From: Defluviibacillus sp043739385
Lineage (GTDB): Bacteria; Pseudomonadota; Gammaproteobacteria; Burkholderiales; Burkholderiaceae_C
Assembly (NCBI GenBank): GCA_043739385.1
Contig: JAYUED010000195.1
Coordinates: forward strand, 8,988-72,987
Direction of reading: 5' to 3'
Length of the DNA: 64,000 nt
Shown here: positions 26,052 through 34,581 of the stretch, in pieces
Numbering within the stretch: position 1 is the stretch's first letter
Layout of the letters: each line of letters begins with the position of its first letter
Notes under the pieces: generated by a model
The model's input: the letters and a program-made list of their open reading frames with translations, nothing else
Told to the model about the DNA's origin: nothing
The model's database searches: none
Program-made: the position numbers and the translations under genes

Positions 26052-26405
26052 TTACTTGGAGATTTCACCTTCTTTAATCGTGCCAGCCTTGACTGCAGCT
26101 TTGGTTTCTGCCTTCACATCGGCGCGGTTTTTTGTGGACTTGACTTTCATTTTCGTGTCAGCAGCACCAGCTTCGCCGTTTGAGATCTCGCCAGCTTTAG
26201 CTGCAGCGCGGGTAGATGCTTTCACATCTGCGCGGTTAGCAGTCGACTTGGCTGGGGCACCCGTGTCACCAACTTGACCTTCTTTAATCGTGCCAGCTTT
26301 GACAGCAGCTTTGGTTTCAGCCTTGACTTCTGCACGGGTTTCTTGCGCTTGAGCAATCATGGAAGCACCGGCGATCAAAGCAATCAGAGCGAGTTTAAGT
26401 TTCAT
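26052..26405 (-). CDS. Secreted Ala/Lys-rich protein with three internal repeats
   Basis: 117 residues. Residues 1-20 are a signal peptide (LALIALIAGASMIAQA). The mature protein has three ~22-residue repeats of the form RA[ED]VKA[ES]T[KR]AA, then [VA]KAG[TE]I and [KS][EN]G, at about 23-44, 57-79 and 93-114, joined by Gly/Ser/Thr linkers. It has no cysteine and is predicted hydrophilic, helical and basic. I do not know its role. It is monocistronic. The upstream spacer 26406-26653 has no gene but holds an inverted repeat TTGGCA-N6-TGCCAA at 26505-26522 that may be an operator. Confidence 0.8.
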   Translation of the reverse strand: MKLKLALIALIAGASMIAQAQETRAEVKAETKAAVKAGTIKEGQVGDTGAPAKSTANRADVKASTRAAAKAGEISNGEAGAADTKMKVKSTKNRADVKAETKAAVKAGTIKEGEISK

Positions 26406-26653
26406 TGGGTATCCTTTGTATAACAGCTTGGAGTTTCAAAAATCCCTCCAATGGGCAGGAGGTACTTCCGAAACGGGTCAGGTTTGCACTTGGTTGACAG
26501 GCTCTTGGCAAACATCTGCCAAAGAGAATATGAACCATGCATCGCACATCAGCGAAGCGAGCGGAAATATAGCATGGAAGCCCCGGCGCACGGCGTGTTG
26601 TGGTGCATGTGCTACGGGCGCCAAGCTCATGGAAGTCCAACTTTCCGCGATTT

Positions 26654-27412
26654 TTAACGCGGAGCTAAACGAATAGCGCCATCCAAGCGAATAACTTCGC
26701 CATTCAGCATCTCATTTTCAATAATGTGCTTGGCTAACTTGGCGTAATCCGAAGGCGTGCCCAGTCGCGAAGGAAAAGGTACACCAGCTGCCAATGCATC
26801 CTGCACTTCTTGCGGCATACCGAACAACATGGGTGTACCAAAGATACCTGGTGCAATAGTCATATTGCGAATGCCATTGCGGGCCAAATCCCGTGCAATC
26901 GGCAGCGTCATACCGACAATGCCGCCCTTAGACGCGCTGTAGGCTGCTTGCCCAATTTGGCCATCGTAGGCAGCGATCGATGCGGTTGAGATCAATACAC
27001 CACGCTCACCTGTGGATTCGGGTTCGTTTTCGCACATGGCGTCGGCTGCCAGCCGAATCATATTGAAGGTACCTACCAAATTGACCATGATGGTTTTGGT
27101 GTATACCGCCAAGGCGTGTGGGCCATTTTTCCCTACTGTCTTTTCGGCGGGAGCTACACCTGCGCAGTTCACTAAGCCCATTAGTTTTCCCAGCGATTGC
27201 GCAAGGGTCACAACAGCCAGTCCATCAGCTTCGTTGCTTACATCGCACTTTAGAAAACGGCCACCCAGGCTCTTCGCAACAGCCTCTCCTTTTTCTGCCT
27301 GCATGTCTGCGATGACGACTGTGCCACCGTTCGCCGCCAGCATACGTGCGGTGCCTTCACCCAGGCCTGACGCGCCACCTGTGACAATAAATACTTTTCC
27401 TTGAATGTCCAT
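26654..27412 (-). CDS. SDR-family 3-hydroxyacyl-CoA dehydrogenase (HSD10/IvdG-like)
   Basis: 252 residues, a classical short-chain dehydrogenase: TGGASGLGEG (NAD binding), NCAG, catalytic Ser in LISTASIAAYDG, and YSASKGG (Tyr and Lys). The AYDGQIGQAAYSASKGGI block and the ending with GEVIRLDGAIRLAPR resemble HSD10-type 3-hydroxyacyl-CoA or 2-methyl-3-hydroxybutyryl-CoA dehydrogenases. Such enzymes act in fatty acid and isoleucine breakdown. A LiuR-type palindrome lies 19 bases before the start codon, which supports the branched-chain acid role; isoleucine breakdown gives propionyl-CoA, handled by the operon at 29.7-37.5 kb. It is divergent from a patatin gene. Confidence 0.85.
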   Translation of the reverse strand: MDIQGKVFIVTGGASGLGEGTARMLAANGGTVVIADMQAEKGEAVAKSLGGRFLKCDVSNEADGLAVVTLAQSLGKLMGLVNCAGVAPAEKTVGKNGPHALAVYTKTIMVNLVGTFNMIRLAADAMCENEPESTGERGVLISTASIAAYDGQIGQAAYSASKGGIVGMTLPIARDLARNGIRNMTIAPGIFGTPMLFGMPQEVQDALAAGVPFPSRLGTPSDYAKLAKHIIENEMLNGEVIRLDGAIRLAPR

Positions 27413-27430
27413 GGGATGCTCCTTTATCGA

Positions 27431-27446
27431 TTGACGTTAACGTAAA
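27431..27446. promoter_or_regulatory. Putative LiuR-type operator
   Basis: TTGACGTTAACGTAAA is a near-perfect palindrome (TTnACGT-TA-ACGTnAA) with a second ACGTAAA half immediately after it. As I recall, MerR-family LiuR regulators of branched-chain acid catabolism bind ACGT-containing palindromes of this type. It lies in the divergent spacer just upstream of the SDR gene. Confidence 0.5.
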
Positions 27447-27495
27447 CGTAAACATCAATTATTAACTGAAAAATACAAATCCAGAACACGCTCTT

Positions 27496-28398
27496 ATGTT
27501 GATACAAACCCGAACTTTCCTACCTGCGCTTTTGTTGAGTGCCTCCCTTCTCATCGCAGGGTGTAGCAGTGCACCCGTCATCGAGCATCCACCGACCGCA
27601 CTGCCCAGACAGACTCCCAAAATAGGTCTTGCCTTGGGCGGGGGCGCAGCACGTGGGTTTGCGCATGTAGGTGTTATTCAAGTGCTTGAAGAAAACGGAA
27701 TTCATCCTGATTTGGTGGTTGGTACTTCGGCTGGCAGTTTGGTGGCTGCCCTCTACGCCAGCGGTAAGACTGGAGCGCAATTGCAGCAAATCGCCGAAAC
27801 CATGGAGGAAGCTGCCTTCACCGACTGGACGCTCCCGCTCTTTAACCGGGGCATGCTGCGCGGCGAAGCGTTAGCGCGCTATGTGAATACGCAGGTAGGT
27901 GGGCGATTGCTGGAGGCTATGCCCATACCCCTGGGGGTGGTTGCCACCGATTTGGGTACGGGGCAAGGTGTTTTGTTTCAACGCGGTGACACAGGTACAG
28001 CAGTCAGGGCCTCAAGTGCGGTGCCTGCCGTGTTCCAGCCCGTCAAAATTGGACGTCAAGAATATGTCGATGGCGGCTTGGTATCTCCAGTACCTGTGCA
28101 CTTTGCCCGTCAGATGGGCGCGAATGTGGTGATTGCTGTCGATATATCAAGTTCACCAGAAAATAATTTATCAAACGATACTTTGCAAATATTGCTGCAA
28201 ACCTTTGCCATTATGGGTAAAACAATTAATAACTACGAACTGAGGGATGCTGAGCTGGTGGTTAAGCCTGCATTAGGCAGTATGAAGGGTGGCGACTTTA
28301 GTTCTCGTAAAGCAGCTATAGATGCAGGTCGAACTGCAATGCAAGCAGCACTCCCTAAGTTGAAAGCTTTACTGAGTTCTATCTCTAAAGTTAACTAG
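27496..28398 (+). CDS. Patatin-like phospholipase lipoprotein (RssA-like)
   Basis: 300 residues. The signal peptide ends with the lipobox LIAGC, so it is likely lipid-anchored. The patatin domain has the oxyanion loop GGGAARG, the nucleophile elbow GTSAG (Ser) and the catalytic Asp in YVDGG, and covers about residues 35-220. It is a bacterial serine lipase or phospholipase of the RssA/YlbK type. It reads away from the SDR gene. An AT-rich inverted repeat follows 53 bases after its stop. Confidence 0.88.
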   Translation: MLIQTRTFLPALLLSASLLIAGCSSAPVIEHPPTALPRQTPKIGLALGGGAARGFAHVGVIQVLEENGIHPDLVVGTSAGSLVAALYASGKTGAQLQQIAETMEEAAFTDWTLPLFNRGMLRGEALARYVNTQVGGRLLEAMPIPLGVVATDLGTGQGVLFQRGDTGTAVRASSAVPAVFQPVKIGRQEYVDGGLVSPVPVHFARQMGANVVIAVDISSSPENNLSNDTLQILLQTFAIMGKTINNYELRDAELVVKPALGSMKGGDFSSRKAAIDAGRTAMQAALPKLKALLSSISKVN

Positions 28399-28451
28399 CG
28401 TTGAAATCGCACTTAACCACAAAAATTGAATTTGTGCTAGACTTAACGTCT

Positions 28452-28473
28452 AAGATATAAAAAATTATATCTT
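28452..28473. repeat. AT-rich inverted repeat upstream of the H-NS gene
   Basis: AAGATATAA and TTATATCTT are exact complements around AAAA. It lies between the patatin stop and the H-NS start, in a strongly AT-rich stretch. It could be a weak terminator or part of an autoregulated hns promoter, since H-NS proteins bind bent AT-rich DNA. Confidence 0.45.
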
Positions 28474-28518
28474 CACTGATTTATTTCTATCTATTGTTTT
28501 TAATATCCAAAGGCCGTC

Positions 28519-28818
28519 ATGTCCAGTTATAAAGAACTTTTGCTCCAGCGTGAAGCACTAGAAGCTCAGATTACCCAAGTGCGTGAGAACGAAATCTCTG
28601 GTGCTATTTCACAAATTCACGCCATCATGGCTGATTTTGAACTGACACAAGAAGACTTGTTTCCTAGCTTTAACGCCAAGACCAAAGGTGTGAAGCGTCC
28701 TTCTGGAAAAGTTGCTCCTAAGTACCGTAACCCAACGACTGGGGATACTTGGACGGGGCGCGGAAAACCACCAAAATGGATTCAAGACCAAGAGCGTAAT
28801 ACTTATTTGATTACTTAA
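28519..28818 (+). CDS. H-NS family nucleoid-associated protein
   Basis: 99 residues. The N-terminal half is a coiled-coil oligomerisation segment (LLQREALEAQITQVREN). The C-terminal half has the H-NS DNA-binding signature of the short beta-proteobacterial type: YRNPTTGDTWTGRGKPPKW with the RGKPP AT-hook-like loop. It binds AT-rich DNA and silences genes. It has a long AT-rich leader and a very strong terminator after it. The GntR gene follows on the opposite strand. Confidence 0.93.
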   Translation: MSSYKELLLQREALEAQITQVRENEISGAISQIHAIMADFELTQEDLFPSFNAKTKGVKRPSGKVAPKYRNPTTGDTWTGRGKPPKWIQDQERNTYLIT

Positions 28819-28832
28819 GTTTTCATTAAACT

Positions 28833-28878
28833 AAAAGCCTAGGGCTGCATAACTTACGTTATGCAGCCCTAGGCTTTT
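28833..28878. terminator. Strong bidirectional terminator
   Basis: A perfect 21-bp stem: left arm 28833-28853 beginning AAAAGCCTAGGG, right arm 28858-28878 ending CCCTAGGCTTTT, four-base loop TTAC. A/T tails on both sides serve the converging H-NS and GntR genes. Confidence 0.93.
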
Positions 28879-28897
28879 GAGGATTCTTAATTAGGTT

Positions 28898-29539
28898 TTA
28901 AATCGCAGCATCTAACCCGTTGTGAAAGTGCTTTTTCATGCAGGCTACTGCGCCCACTGCATCGCGTTGTACCAATGCTCGTACTAAATCGCGATGCTCT
29001 TGTAAAGATTCATGTACCCGTCCTGATTTCAGCAGCGAATTATGGCGATTTAGCTTCATCACCTTGCGTAAATCAGCAACCATTTGGTCTCGCCACTTGT
29101 TATCGGCCAACTCCAGCAGTCGCATGTGAAACTGCTCATTCAATTCAAAAAATTGCTCTCGATCAGGTTCTGCGGATTCAAGTGCTTGGTGTAAATCAGA
29201 CAACTCCTGTAATTGAGCGTCTGTGGCTTGTATGGCTGCTACGCCCGCCGCATCTGATTCGAGTAATGCCAGCAGGTGATAAACATCGGTCAAGTCTTTT
29301 TCAGATACCTCGGTGACATAAGCACCACGCCGCACCTTCATAGTGATTAGCCCTTCTGCAGCTAATACTTTCAAAGCCTCGCGCAAGGGCGTGCGGCTGA
29401 TGCCGTATTCCTCTGCGATTTTTAGCTCATCAATCCATCCGCCCGGAGGCAGCTCGCGGTTAAAGATGCGCTGACGTAGCAGCTCCGCCACCTCTTCGTA
29501 AAGGGCTCTGGGGGTCAAGGTGAGGGGGCGTGCTGACAT
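28898..29539 (-). CDS. GntR-family regulator with FCD domain
   Basis: 213 residues. Residues ~10-75 are the winged helix of the FadR subfamily: EEVAELLRQRIFNRELPPG, then KIAEEYGISRTPLREALKVLAAEGLI. Residues ~85-205 are an all-helical FCD ligand domain (DVYHLLALLESDAAG, FHMRLLELADN), with conserved Asp and His residues that can bind a metal and a carboxylate. It is divergent from the methylmalonyl-CoA mutase gene across 175 bases containing a palindrome, so it probably controls the propionate operon, itself, or both. The effector is unknown; methylcitrate-, methylmalonate- or propionate-related acids are guesses. Confidence 0.9.
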   Translation of the reverse strand: MSARPLTLTPRALYEEVAELLRQRIFNRELPPGGWIDELKIAEEYGISRTPLREALKVLAAEGLITMKVRRGAYVTEVSEKDLTDVYHLLALLESDAAGVAAIQATDAQLQELSDLHQALESAEPDREQFFELNEQFHMRLLELADNKWRDQMVADLRKVMKLNRHNSLLKSGRVHESLQEHRDLVRALVQRDAVGAVACMKKHFHNGLDAAI

Positions 29540-29543
29540 GTAG

Positions 29544-29577
29544 TTGATTGTAAATCAATAGAAATTTTAAATCAATA
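29544..29577. promoter_or_regulatory. Putative GntR operator in divergent spacer
   Basis: TTGATTGTAAATCAA (29544-29558) is a palindrome with arms TTGATT/AATCAA, five bases upstream of the gntR start codon. The word TAAATCAATA occurs twice, at 29551-29560 and 29568-29577, a spacing of 17. FadR-type regulators bind short palindromes near their own start. The assignment is by position only. Confidence 0.5.
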
Positions 29578-29714
29578 ATTATGAATTATGCTGTAAACTT
29601 CAGGTAAACCCAATGCAACTTGTCTAGAGTCTGCCGTGTCTGCGTGTGCCAAAACTCGCAAAATAGGACTCACAAACTTCAGTCACCTCAGAATCACGCG
29701 AACGGTATCCCGAT

Positions 29715-31922
29715 ATGACCACAGCCCAACCTGCTAAGCCTTCATCTTCGTCGGACCTTTCCGCTGAGTGGCCCGATTTCACGCCTGGCACCCCTGAAGC
29801 CTGGCAGCGCGCTGCAGCTAAATCCGCTCCTGGCGGTGACGTGAGTGCGTTGAACTGGCAAACGCCCGACGGCATCACTGTTAAGCCGCTTTACACCGCA
29901 GCAGACACGCAAGACTTGCCCTACGCCAACACTTTGCCCGGTTTCGAGCCCTACTTGCGTGGCCCACAAGCCACCATGTACGCCGTGCGCCCCTGGACGA
30001 TTCGCCAATACGCCGGATTTTCCACAGCCGAAGAGTCCAATGCCTTCTACCGTAAAGCGCTGGCGGCAGGCGGGCAGGGTGTCAGTGTTGCGTTTGACTT
30101 GGCTACCCACCGGGGCTATGACAGCGATCACCCCCGCGTAACTGGTGACGTAGGCAAAGCTGGTGTGGCGATTGATTCGGTGGAAGATATGAAAATCCTC
30201 TTCGACCAAATTCCGCTCGATAAAATCAGTGTTTCAATGACCATGAACGGTGCTGTGCTGCCGGTGCTGGCCGGTTACATCGTCGCCGCCGAAGAGCAGG
30301 GTGTTTCCCAAGACAAGCTTTCCGGCACGATTCAGAATGACATTCTGAAAGAGTTTATGGTGCGCAACACCTACATCTACCCGCCCGCGCCTTCCATGCG
30401 AATCATTGGCGACATCATCGAATACACGGCGAAAAACATGCCGAAATTCAACTCGATCAGCATCAGTGGCTACCACATGCAAGAAGCCGGTGCCAACCAA
30501 GCTCTGGAGCTGGCCTTCACGCTGGCAGACGGCAGTGAATACGTCAAAACTGCTATTGCCAAGGGTATGGATGTGGACGAGTTCGCGGGTCGTCTCAGCT
30601 TCTTCTGGGCTATCGGCATGAACTTTTATCTTGAAGTTGCCAAAATGCGTGCCGCTCGTCTGCTGTGGTGTCGCATCATGAAGGGCTTCAACGCGAAATC
30701 GCCCAAGAGCTTGATGCTGCGTACCCATTGCCAGACCAGCGGATGGAGCCTGACCGAGCAAGACCCCTACAACAACATCGTGCGCACCACCATTGAAGCC
30801 ATGGCGGCAGTTTTTGGTGGCACACAAAGCTTGCACACCAACAGCTTTGACGAAGCCATCGCTTTGCCCACCGAATTCAGCTCACGCATCGCCCGCAATA
30901 CCCAGCTCATCATCCAGGAAGAGACCCACATCAGTAACGTGATTGACCCTTGGGCGGGCAGCTACATGATGGAAAAACTCACGCAAGATATGGCCGATGC
31001 TGCGTGGAAGATCATCCAGGAAGTTGAAGCTATGGGCGGCATGACGCAGGCTGTGGACAGCGGCTGGGCCAAGCTCAAAATTGAAGCGGCAGCGGCGGAG
31101 AAGCAGGCCCGCATCGACAGCGGTAAAGACGTGATCGTCGGTGTCAACAAGTACAAACTCAAAACCGAAGACCCTATCGAAACCCGCGATATTGACAACG
31201 TGGCTGTGCGTGATGGTCAGATTGCCCGTTTGCAAAAAATCAAGTTAAATCGCGATACTGCCAAGGTAGAACATGCACTAGCAGCTATCACTTTGGCAGC
31301 AGAAAGCAACACGGGCAACCTGCTGGCATTGAGCGTAGACGCTATCCGTGCCCGTGCCACTGTGGGTGAAATCAGCGACGCGCTGGAGACGGTCTTTGGC
31401 CGCCACCGCGCCGACACCCAAAAAGTCACCGGTGTCTACGCCGCCGCTTACGACTCTGCTGAAGGCTGGGAAACACTTAAAGCTGAAATCGCCGCTTTCG
31501 GAGAAGCTGAAGGTCGCCGCCCCCGTGTGATGATCTCTAAGCTGGGCCAAGACGGACATGACCGGGGAGCAAAAGTCGTCGCTACGGCCTTCGCTGATTT
31601 GGGCTTTGACGTGGACATGGGGCCGCTCTTCCAAACCCCCGAAGAATGCGCCCGCCAAGCGATTGAAAACGATGTACATGCCGTGGGCGTATCGACCCTT
31701 GCCGCTGGTCACAAAACCCTGGTGCCGGCCATCATTGCTGAGCTGCGCAAGCAGGGTGCGGACGACATCATCGTGTTTGTCGGTGGCGTGATTCCCCGGC
31801 AAGATTACGAGATGCTGTACGAGGCTGGCGTGAAAGGCATCTACGGGCCAGGCACTCCGATTCCGGCGAGTGCCAAGGATGTGCTGGAGCAGATTAAAAA
31901 AGCGCTGACTCTGACGGTTTGA
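29715..31922 (+). CDS. scpA: Methylmalonyl-CoA mutase
   Basis: 735 residues, the single-polypeptide form. The N-terminal TIM-barrel shows PYLRGPQATMYAVRPWTIRQYAGFS, ATHRGYDSDH and NSISISGYHMQEAGA. The C-terminal cobalamin domain has the base-off motif DGHDRGAKVVATAFADLG (DxHxxG) and GGVIPRQDYEML. It converts (R)-methylmalonyl-CoA to succinyl-CoA with adenosylcobalamin. It leads a block with meaB, pccB, pccA, a cupin and a VOC protein, the route from propionyl-CoA to the citric acid cycle. No cobalamin riboswitch is visible in the 175-base leader. Confidence 0.97.
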   Translation: MTTAQPAKPSSSSDLSAEWPDFTPGTPEAWQRAAAKSAPGGDVSALNWQTPDGITVKPLYTAADTQDLPYANTLPGFEPYLRGPQATMYAVRPWTIRQYAGFSTAEESNAFYRKALAAGGQGVSVAFDLATHRGYDSDHPRVTGDVGKAGVAIDSVEDMKILFDQIPLDKISVSMTMNGAVLPVLAGYIVAAEEQGVSQDKLSGTIQNDILKEFMVRNTYIYPPAPSMRIIGDIIEYTAKNMPKFNSISISGYHMQEAGANQALELAFTLADGSEYVKTAIAKGMDVDEFAGRLSFFWAIGMNFYLEVAKMRAARLLWCRIMKGFNAKSPKSLMLRTHCQTSGWSLTEQDPYNNIVRTTIEAMAAVFGGTQSLHTNSFDEAIALPTEFSSRIARNTQLIIQEETHISNVIDPWAGSYMMEKLTQDMADAAWKIIQEVEAMGGMTQAVDSGWAKLKIEAAAAEKQARIDSGKDVIVGVNKYKLKTEDPIETRDIDNVAVRDGQIARLQKIKLNRDTAKVEHALAAITLAAESNTGNLLALSVDAIRARATVGEISDALETVFGRHRADTQKVTGVYAAAYDSAEGWETLKAEIAAFGEAEGRRPRVMISKLGQDGHDRGAKVVATAFADLGFDVDMGPLFQTPEECARQAIENDVHAVGVSTLAAGHKTLVPAIIAELRKQGADDIIVFVGGVIPRQDYEMLYEAGVKGIYGPGTPIPASAKDVLEQIKKALTLTV

Positions 31923-31965
31923 GCGGTTGCCCCGTTGCCGTACCTACATACCTTGCACACCACAC

Positions 31966-32973
31966 ATGCTTGATACGCTGCTACACGGCGCGGCTATGGC
32001 CAGGCGCCGGGCTATAGCCAAAGCCATTACGCTGCTCGAATCAACCCGTGCGGACCACCGTGCGCAGGCCGACGAGCTGCTCACTGCTTTGCTGCCCTAC
32101 ACGGGAAAATCCTTTCGCTTAGGCATCAGCGGCGTTCCTGGCGTGGGTAAATCCACCTTCATTGAAGTCTTGGGTCTGCACCTTATCGCTCAGGGCTACC
32201 GCGTTGCTGTGTTGACGATTGACCCATCATCCACGGTTTCTGGAGGTTCTATCCTGGGGGATAAAACCCGCATGGAGATGCTCTCTGTTCACGAGAGCGC
32301 CTACATTCGCCCCAGCCCCAGCAGCGGCACTTTGGGCGGCGTTGCCGAGAAAACGCGTGAGGCCATGCTGGTGTGCGAAGCGGCGGGTTATGACGTGGTG
32401 ATCGTCGAAACTGTGGGCGTAGGTCAATCCGAAACGGCTGTTGCCAATATGACGGACATGTTCGTGCTGATGCAACTCCCTAACGCGGGCGACGATCTGC
32501 AAGCCATCAAAAAAGGCGTGATGGAGTTGGCCGATCTGGTGGTCATCAACAAAGCCGACATTGACGCCAACGCCGCCATGCGTGCTCAGGCGCAGATCAG
32601 CTCAGCGATGCGCCTCTTTGGTTTGGTCAACAACGCCATGGGCAACGCACAGGCTGCTACTTACGACCAATTCTGGCACCCGCAAGTCATCCAGCTCAGC
32701 GCACTGAAAGGCCAAGGTGTAGACGCTTTTTGGGCTGCTGTCACCCAATTCAAAACACTGCAAACTGCCAATGGGCAGTTAAACGCGCGCCGCCAGCAGC
32801 AATCTCTTGCGTGGATGTGGGAGCGCATTGATGCCGGCCTGAAGCTCGCTTTCCGCCAGCACGCCGCTGTGCGCGAGTTGCTGCCCCAGATGGTGCGCGA
32901 TGTCACGGAAGGGCGAATTGCTGCCTCTACCGCAGCACGAAACATGCTTTTAGCGCAGTCTGAATGTGCTTGA
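31966..32973 (+). CDS. meaB: MeaB/ArgK-type GTPase, mutase chaperone
   Basis: I chose the ATG at 31966 (MLDTLLHG), giving 335 residues; the frame is open 13 codons further to a TTG. It has a P-loop GVPGVGKST, the switch region DPSSTVSGGSILGDKTRM, a Walker B-like VIVETVGVGQSE and the base-recognition NKAD. MeaB gates cofactor loading of methylmalonyl-CoA mutase and protects it from inactivation. The gene lies 43 bases after the mutase gene. Confidence 0.95.
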   Translation: MLDTLLHGAAMARRRAIAKAITLLESTRADHRAQADELLTALLPYTGKSFRLGISGVPGVGKSTFIEVLGLHLIAQGYRVAVLTIDPSSTVSGGSILGDKTRMEMLSVHESAYIRPSPSSGTLGGVAEKTREAMLVCEAAGYDVVIVETVGVGQSETAVANMTDMFVLMQLPNAGDDLQAIKKGVMELADLVVINKADIDANAAMRAQAQISSAMRLFGLVNNAMGNAQAATYDQFWHPQVIQLSALKGQGVDAFWAAVTQFKTLQTANGQLNARRQQQSLAWMWERIDAGLKLAFRQHAAVRELLPQMVRDVTEGRIAASTAARNMLLAQSECA

Positions 32974-33028
32974 GTAGCTATCAATTGATGAGTAACTGAT
33001 TTTCTGAAAATACCGGAGCAACCCAACC

Positions 33029-34561
33029 ATGCAAGATATCCTCGTACAACTCGAAGCCAAGCGTGAACAAGCCCGCGCTGGTGGTGGCCTCAAGCGCGTC
33101 GCTGCCCAGCACAGCAAAGGCAAGCTCACCGCCCGCGAACGCCTAGAACTGCTGCTCGACAAGGATACGTTTGAAGAGTGGGATATGTTTGTCGAGCACC
33201 GCTGTTCCGACTTCGGTATGCAAGACCAGAAGATCCCAGGTGATGGCGTAGTGACGGGTTACGGCATGATTTCTGGACGCTTGGTGTTCGTTTTCAGCCA
33301 GGATTTCACCGTCTTTGGCGGCGCGTTGAGTGAAGCCCATGCCGAAAAAATTTGCAAGGTGATGGACCAGGCGATGAAGGTTGGTGCGCCCGTCATTGGC
33401 CTGAACGACTCCGGCGGTGCACGTATTCAAGAGGGCGTGGCATCTTTGGGGGGCTATGCCGATGTGTTTCAGCGTAACGTGATGGCCAGCGGCGTCATCC
33501 CTCAAATCAGCATGGTGATGGGGCCATGTGCCGGTGGCGCGGTGTATTCACCCGCCATGACGGACTTCATCTTCATGGTGAAAGACAGCTCTTACATGTT
33601 TGTGACCGGCCCCGAGGTCGTTAAAACCGTGACGCACGAAGAGGTGACAGCAGAGGAGTTGGGCGGAGCCATCACCCACACAACCAAAAGCGGCGTGGTG
33701 GATTTGGCGTTTGAAAACGACGTTGAAGCCCTGCTGATGTTGCGCCGTCTCTACAGCTACTTGCCGCTGAACAACCGCGAAAAAGCACCTGTGCGCCCCA
33801 GCAACGACCCGGCTGACCGCATGGACATGAGCCTGGACACGCTAGTGCCGGACAACCCGAATAAGCCTTACGACATGAAGGAGCTGATCGTCAAAACCGT
33901 TGACGATGGCGATTTCTTTGAAATCCAGCCTGAATACGCTAAAAATATCGTCATCGGCTTTGCGCGCATGGAAGGCCAAACGGTAGGGATCGTCGCGAAT
34001 CAGCCGCTGGTACTTGCCGGTTGCTTGGACATCAAGTCCAGCATCAAGGCGGCCCGATTTGTGCGCTTTTGCGACTGCTTCAACATCCCCGTCATTACCT
34101 TTGTGGACGTACCAGGCTTTATGCCCGGTACTTCACAAGAATACGGTGGAATCATCAAGCATGGTGCCAAACTGCTCTATGCCTATGCCGAATGCACGGT
34201 GCCGAAAATCACCGTCATCACCCGCAAAGCCTACGGTGGCGCATACGATGTGATGAGCTCCAAACACCTTCGCGGCGACGTGAACTACGCCTGGCCTAAT
34301 GCCGAAATCGCCGTGATGGGTGCCAAAGGTGCAGTAGAAATCATCTTCCGAGAAGACAAAGGCGACCCTGCCAAACTAGCGGCCAAAGAGGCTGAATACA
34401 AGGCCCGCTTTGCCAACCCTTTCGTCGCAGGAGCGCGGGGCTTCATTGATGATGTGATCTTGCCGCATGAAACCCGCAAGCGTATCTGCCGCTCGCTGGT
34501 GATGCTGCGGGATAAGAAGCTTGAAAACCCTTGGCGTAAGCACGGGAACATTCCGCTGTAA
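33029..34561 (+). CDS. pccB: Propionyl-CoA carboxylase beta subunit (carboxyltransferase)
   Basis: 510 residues with the carboxyltransferase pattern: KLTARERLELLLDKDTFEEWD, LNDSGGARIQEGVASLGGY, MGPCAGGAVYSPAMTDF and FVDVPGFMPGTSQEYGGIIKHGAK. The oxyanion glycine pairs (SGGARIQEG, GYGGAYDVM-like) are present. It transfers the carboxyl group from biotin to propionyl-CoA, forming (S)-methylmalonyl-CoA. The mutase/MeaB context favours propionyl- over acetyl-CoA as substrate. The alpha subunit gene follows after 20 bases. Confidence 0.95.
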   Translation: MQDILVQLEAKREQARAGGGLKRVAAQHSKGKLTARERLELLLDKDTFEEWDMFVEHRCSDFGMQDQKIPGDGVVTGYGMISGRLVFVFSQDFTVFGGALSEAHAEKICKVMDQAMKVGAPVIGLNDSGGARIQEGVASLGGYADVFQRNVMASGVIPQISMVMGPCAGGAVYSPAMTDFIFMVKDSSYMFVTGPEVVKTVTHEEVTAEELGGAITHTTKSGVVDLAFENDVEALLMLRRLYSYLPLNNREKAPVRPSNDPADRMDMSLDTLVPDNPNKPYDMKELIVKTVDDGDFFEIQPEYAKNIVIGFARMEGQTVGIVANQPLVLAGCLDIKSSIKAARFVRFCDCFNIPVITFVDVPGFMPGTSQEYGGIIKHGAKLLYAYAECTVPKITVITRKAYGGAYDVMSSKHLRGDVNYAWPNAEIAVMGAKGAVEIIFREDKGDPAKLAAKEAEYKARFANPFVAGARGFIDDVILPHETRKRICRSLVMLRDKKLENPWRKHGNIPL

Positions 34562-34581
34562 AGACTCAGGAGACCAAGACC

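Noticed and set aside
29578..29714. Cobalamin riboswitch before the mutase gene
   Set aside because: The leader is short and lacks a B12-box-like sequence or long conserved helices.
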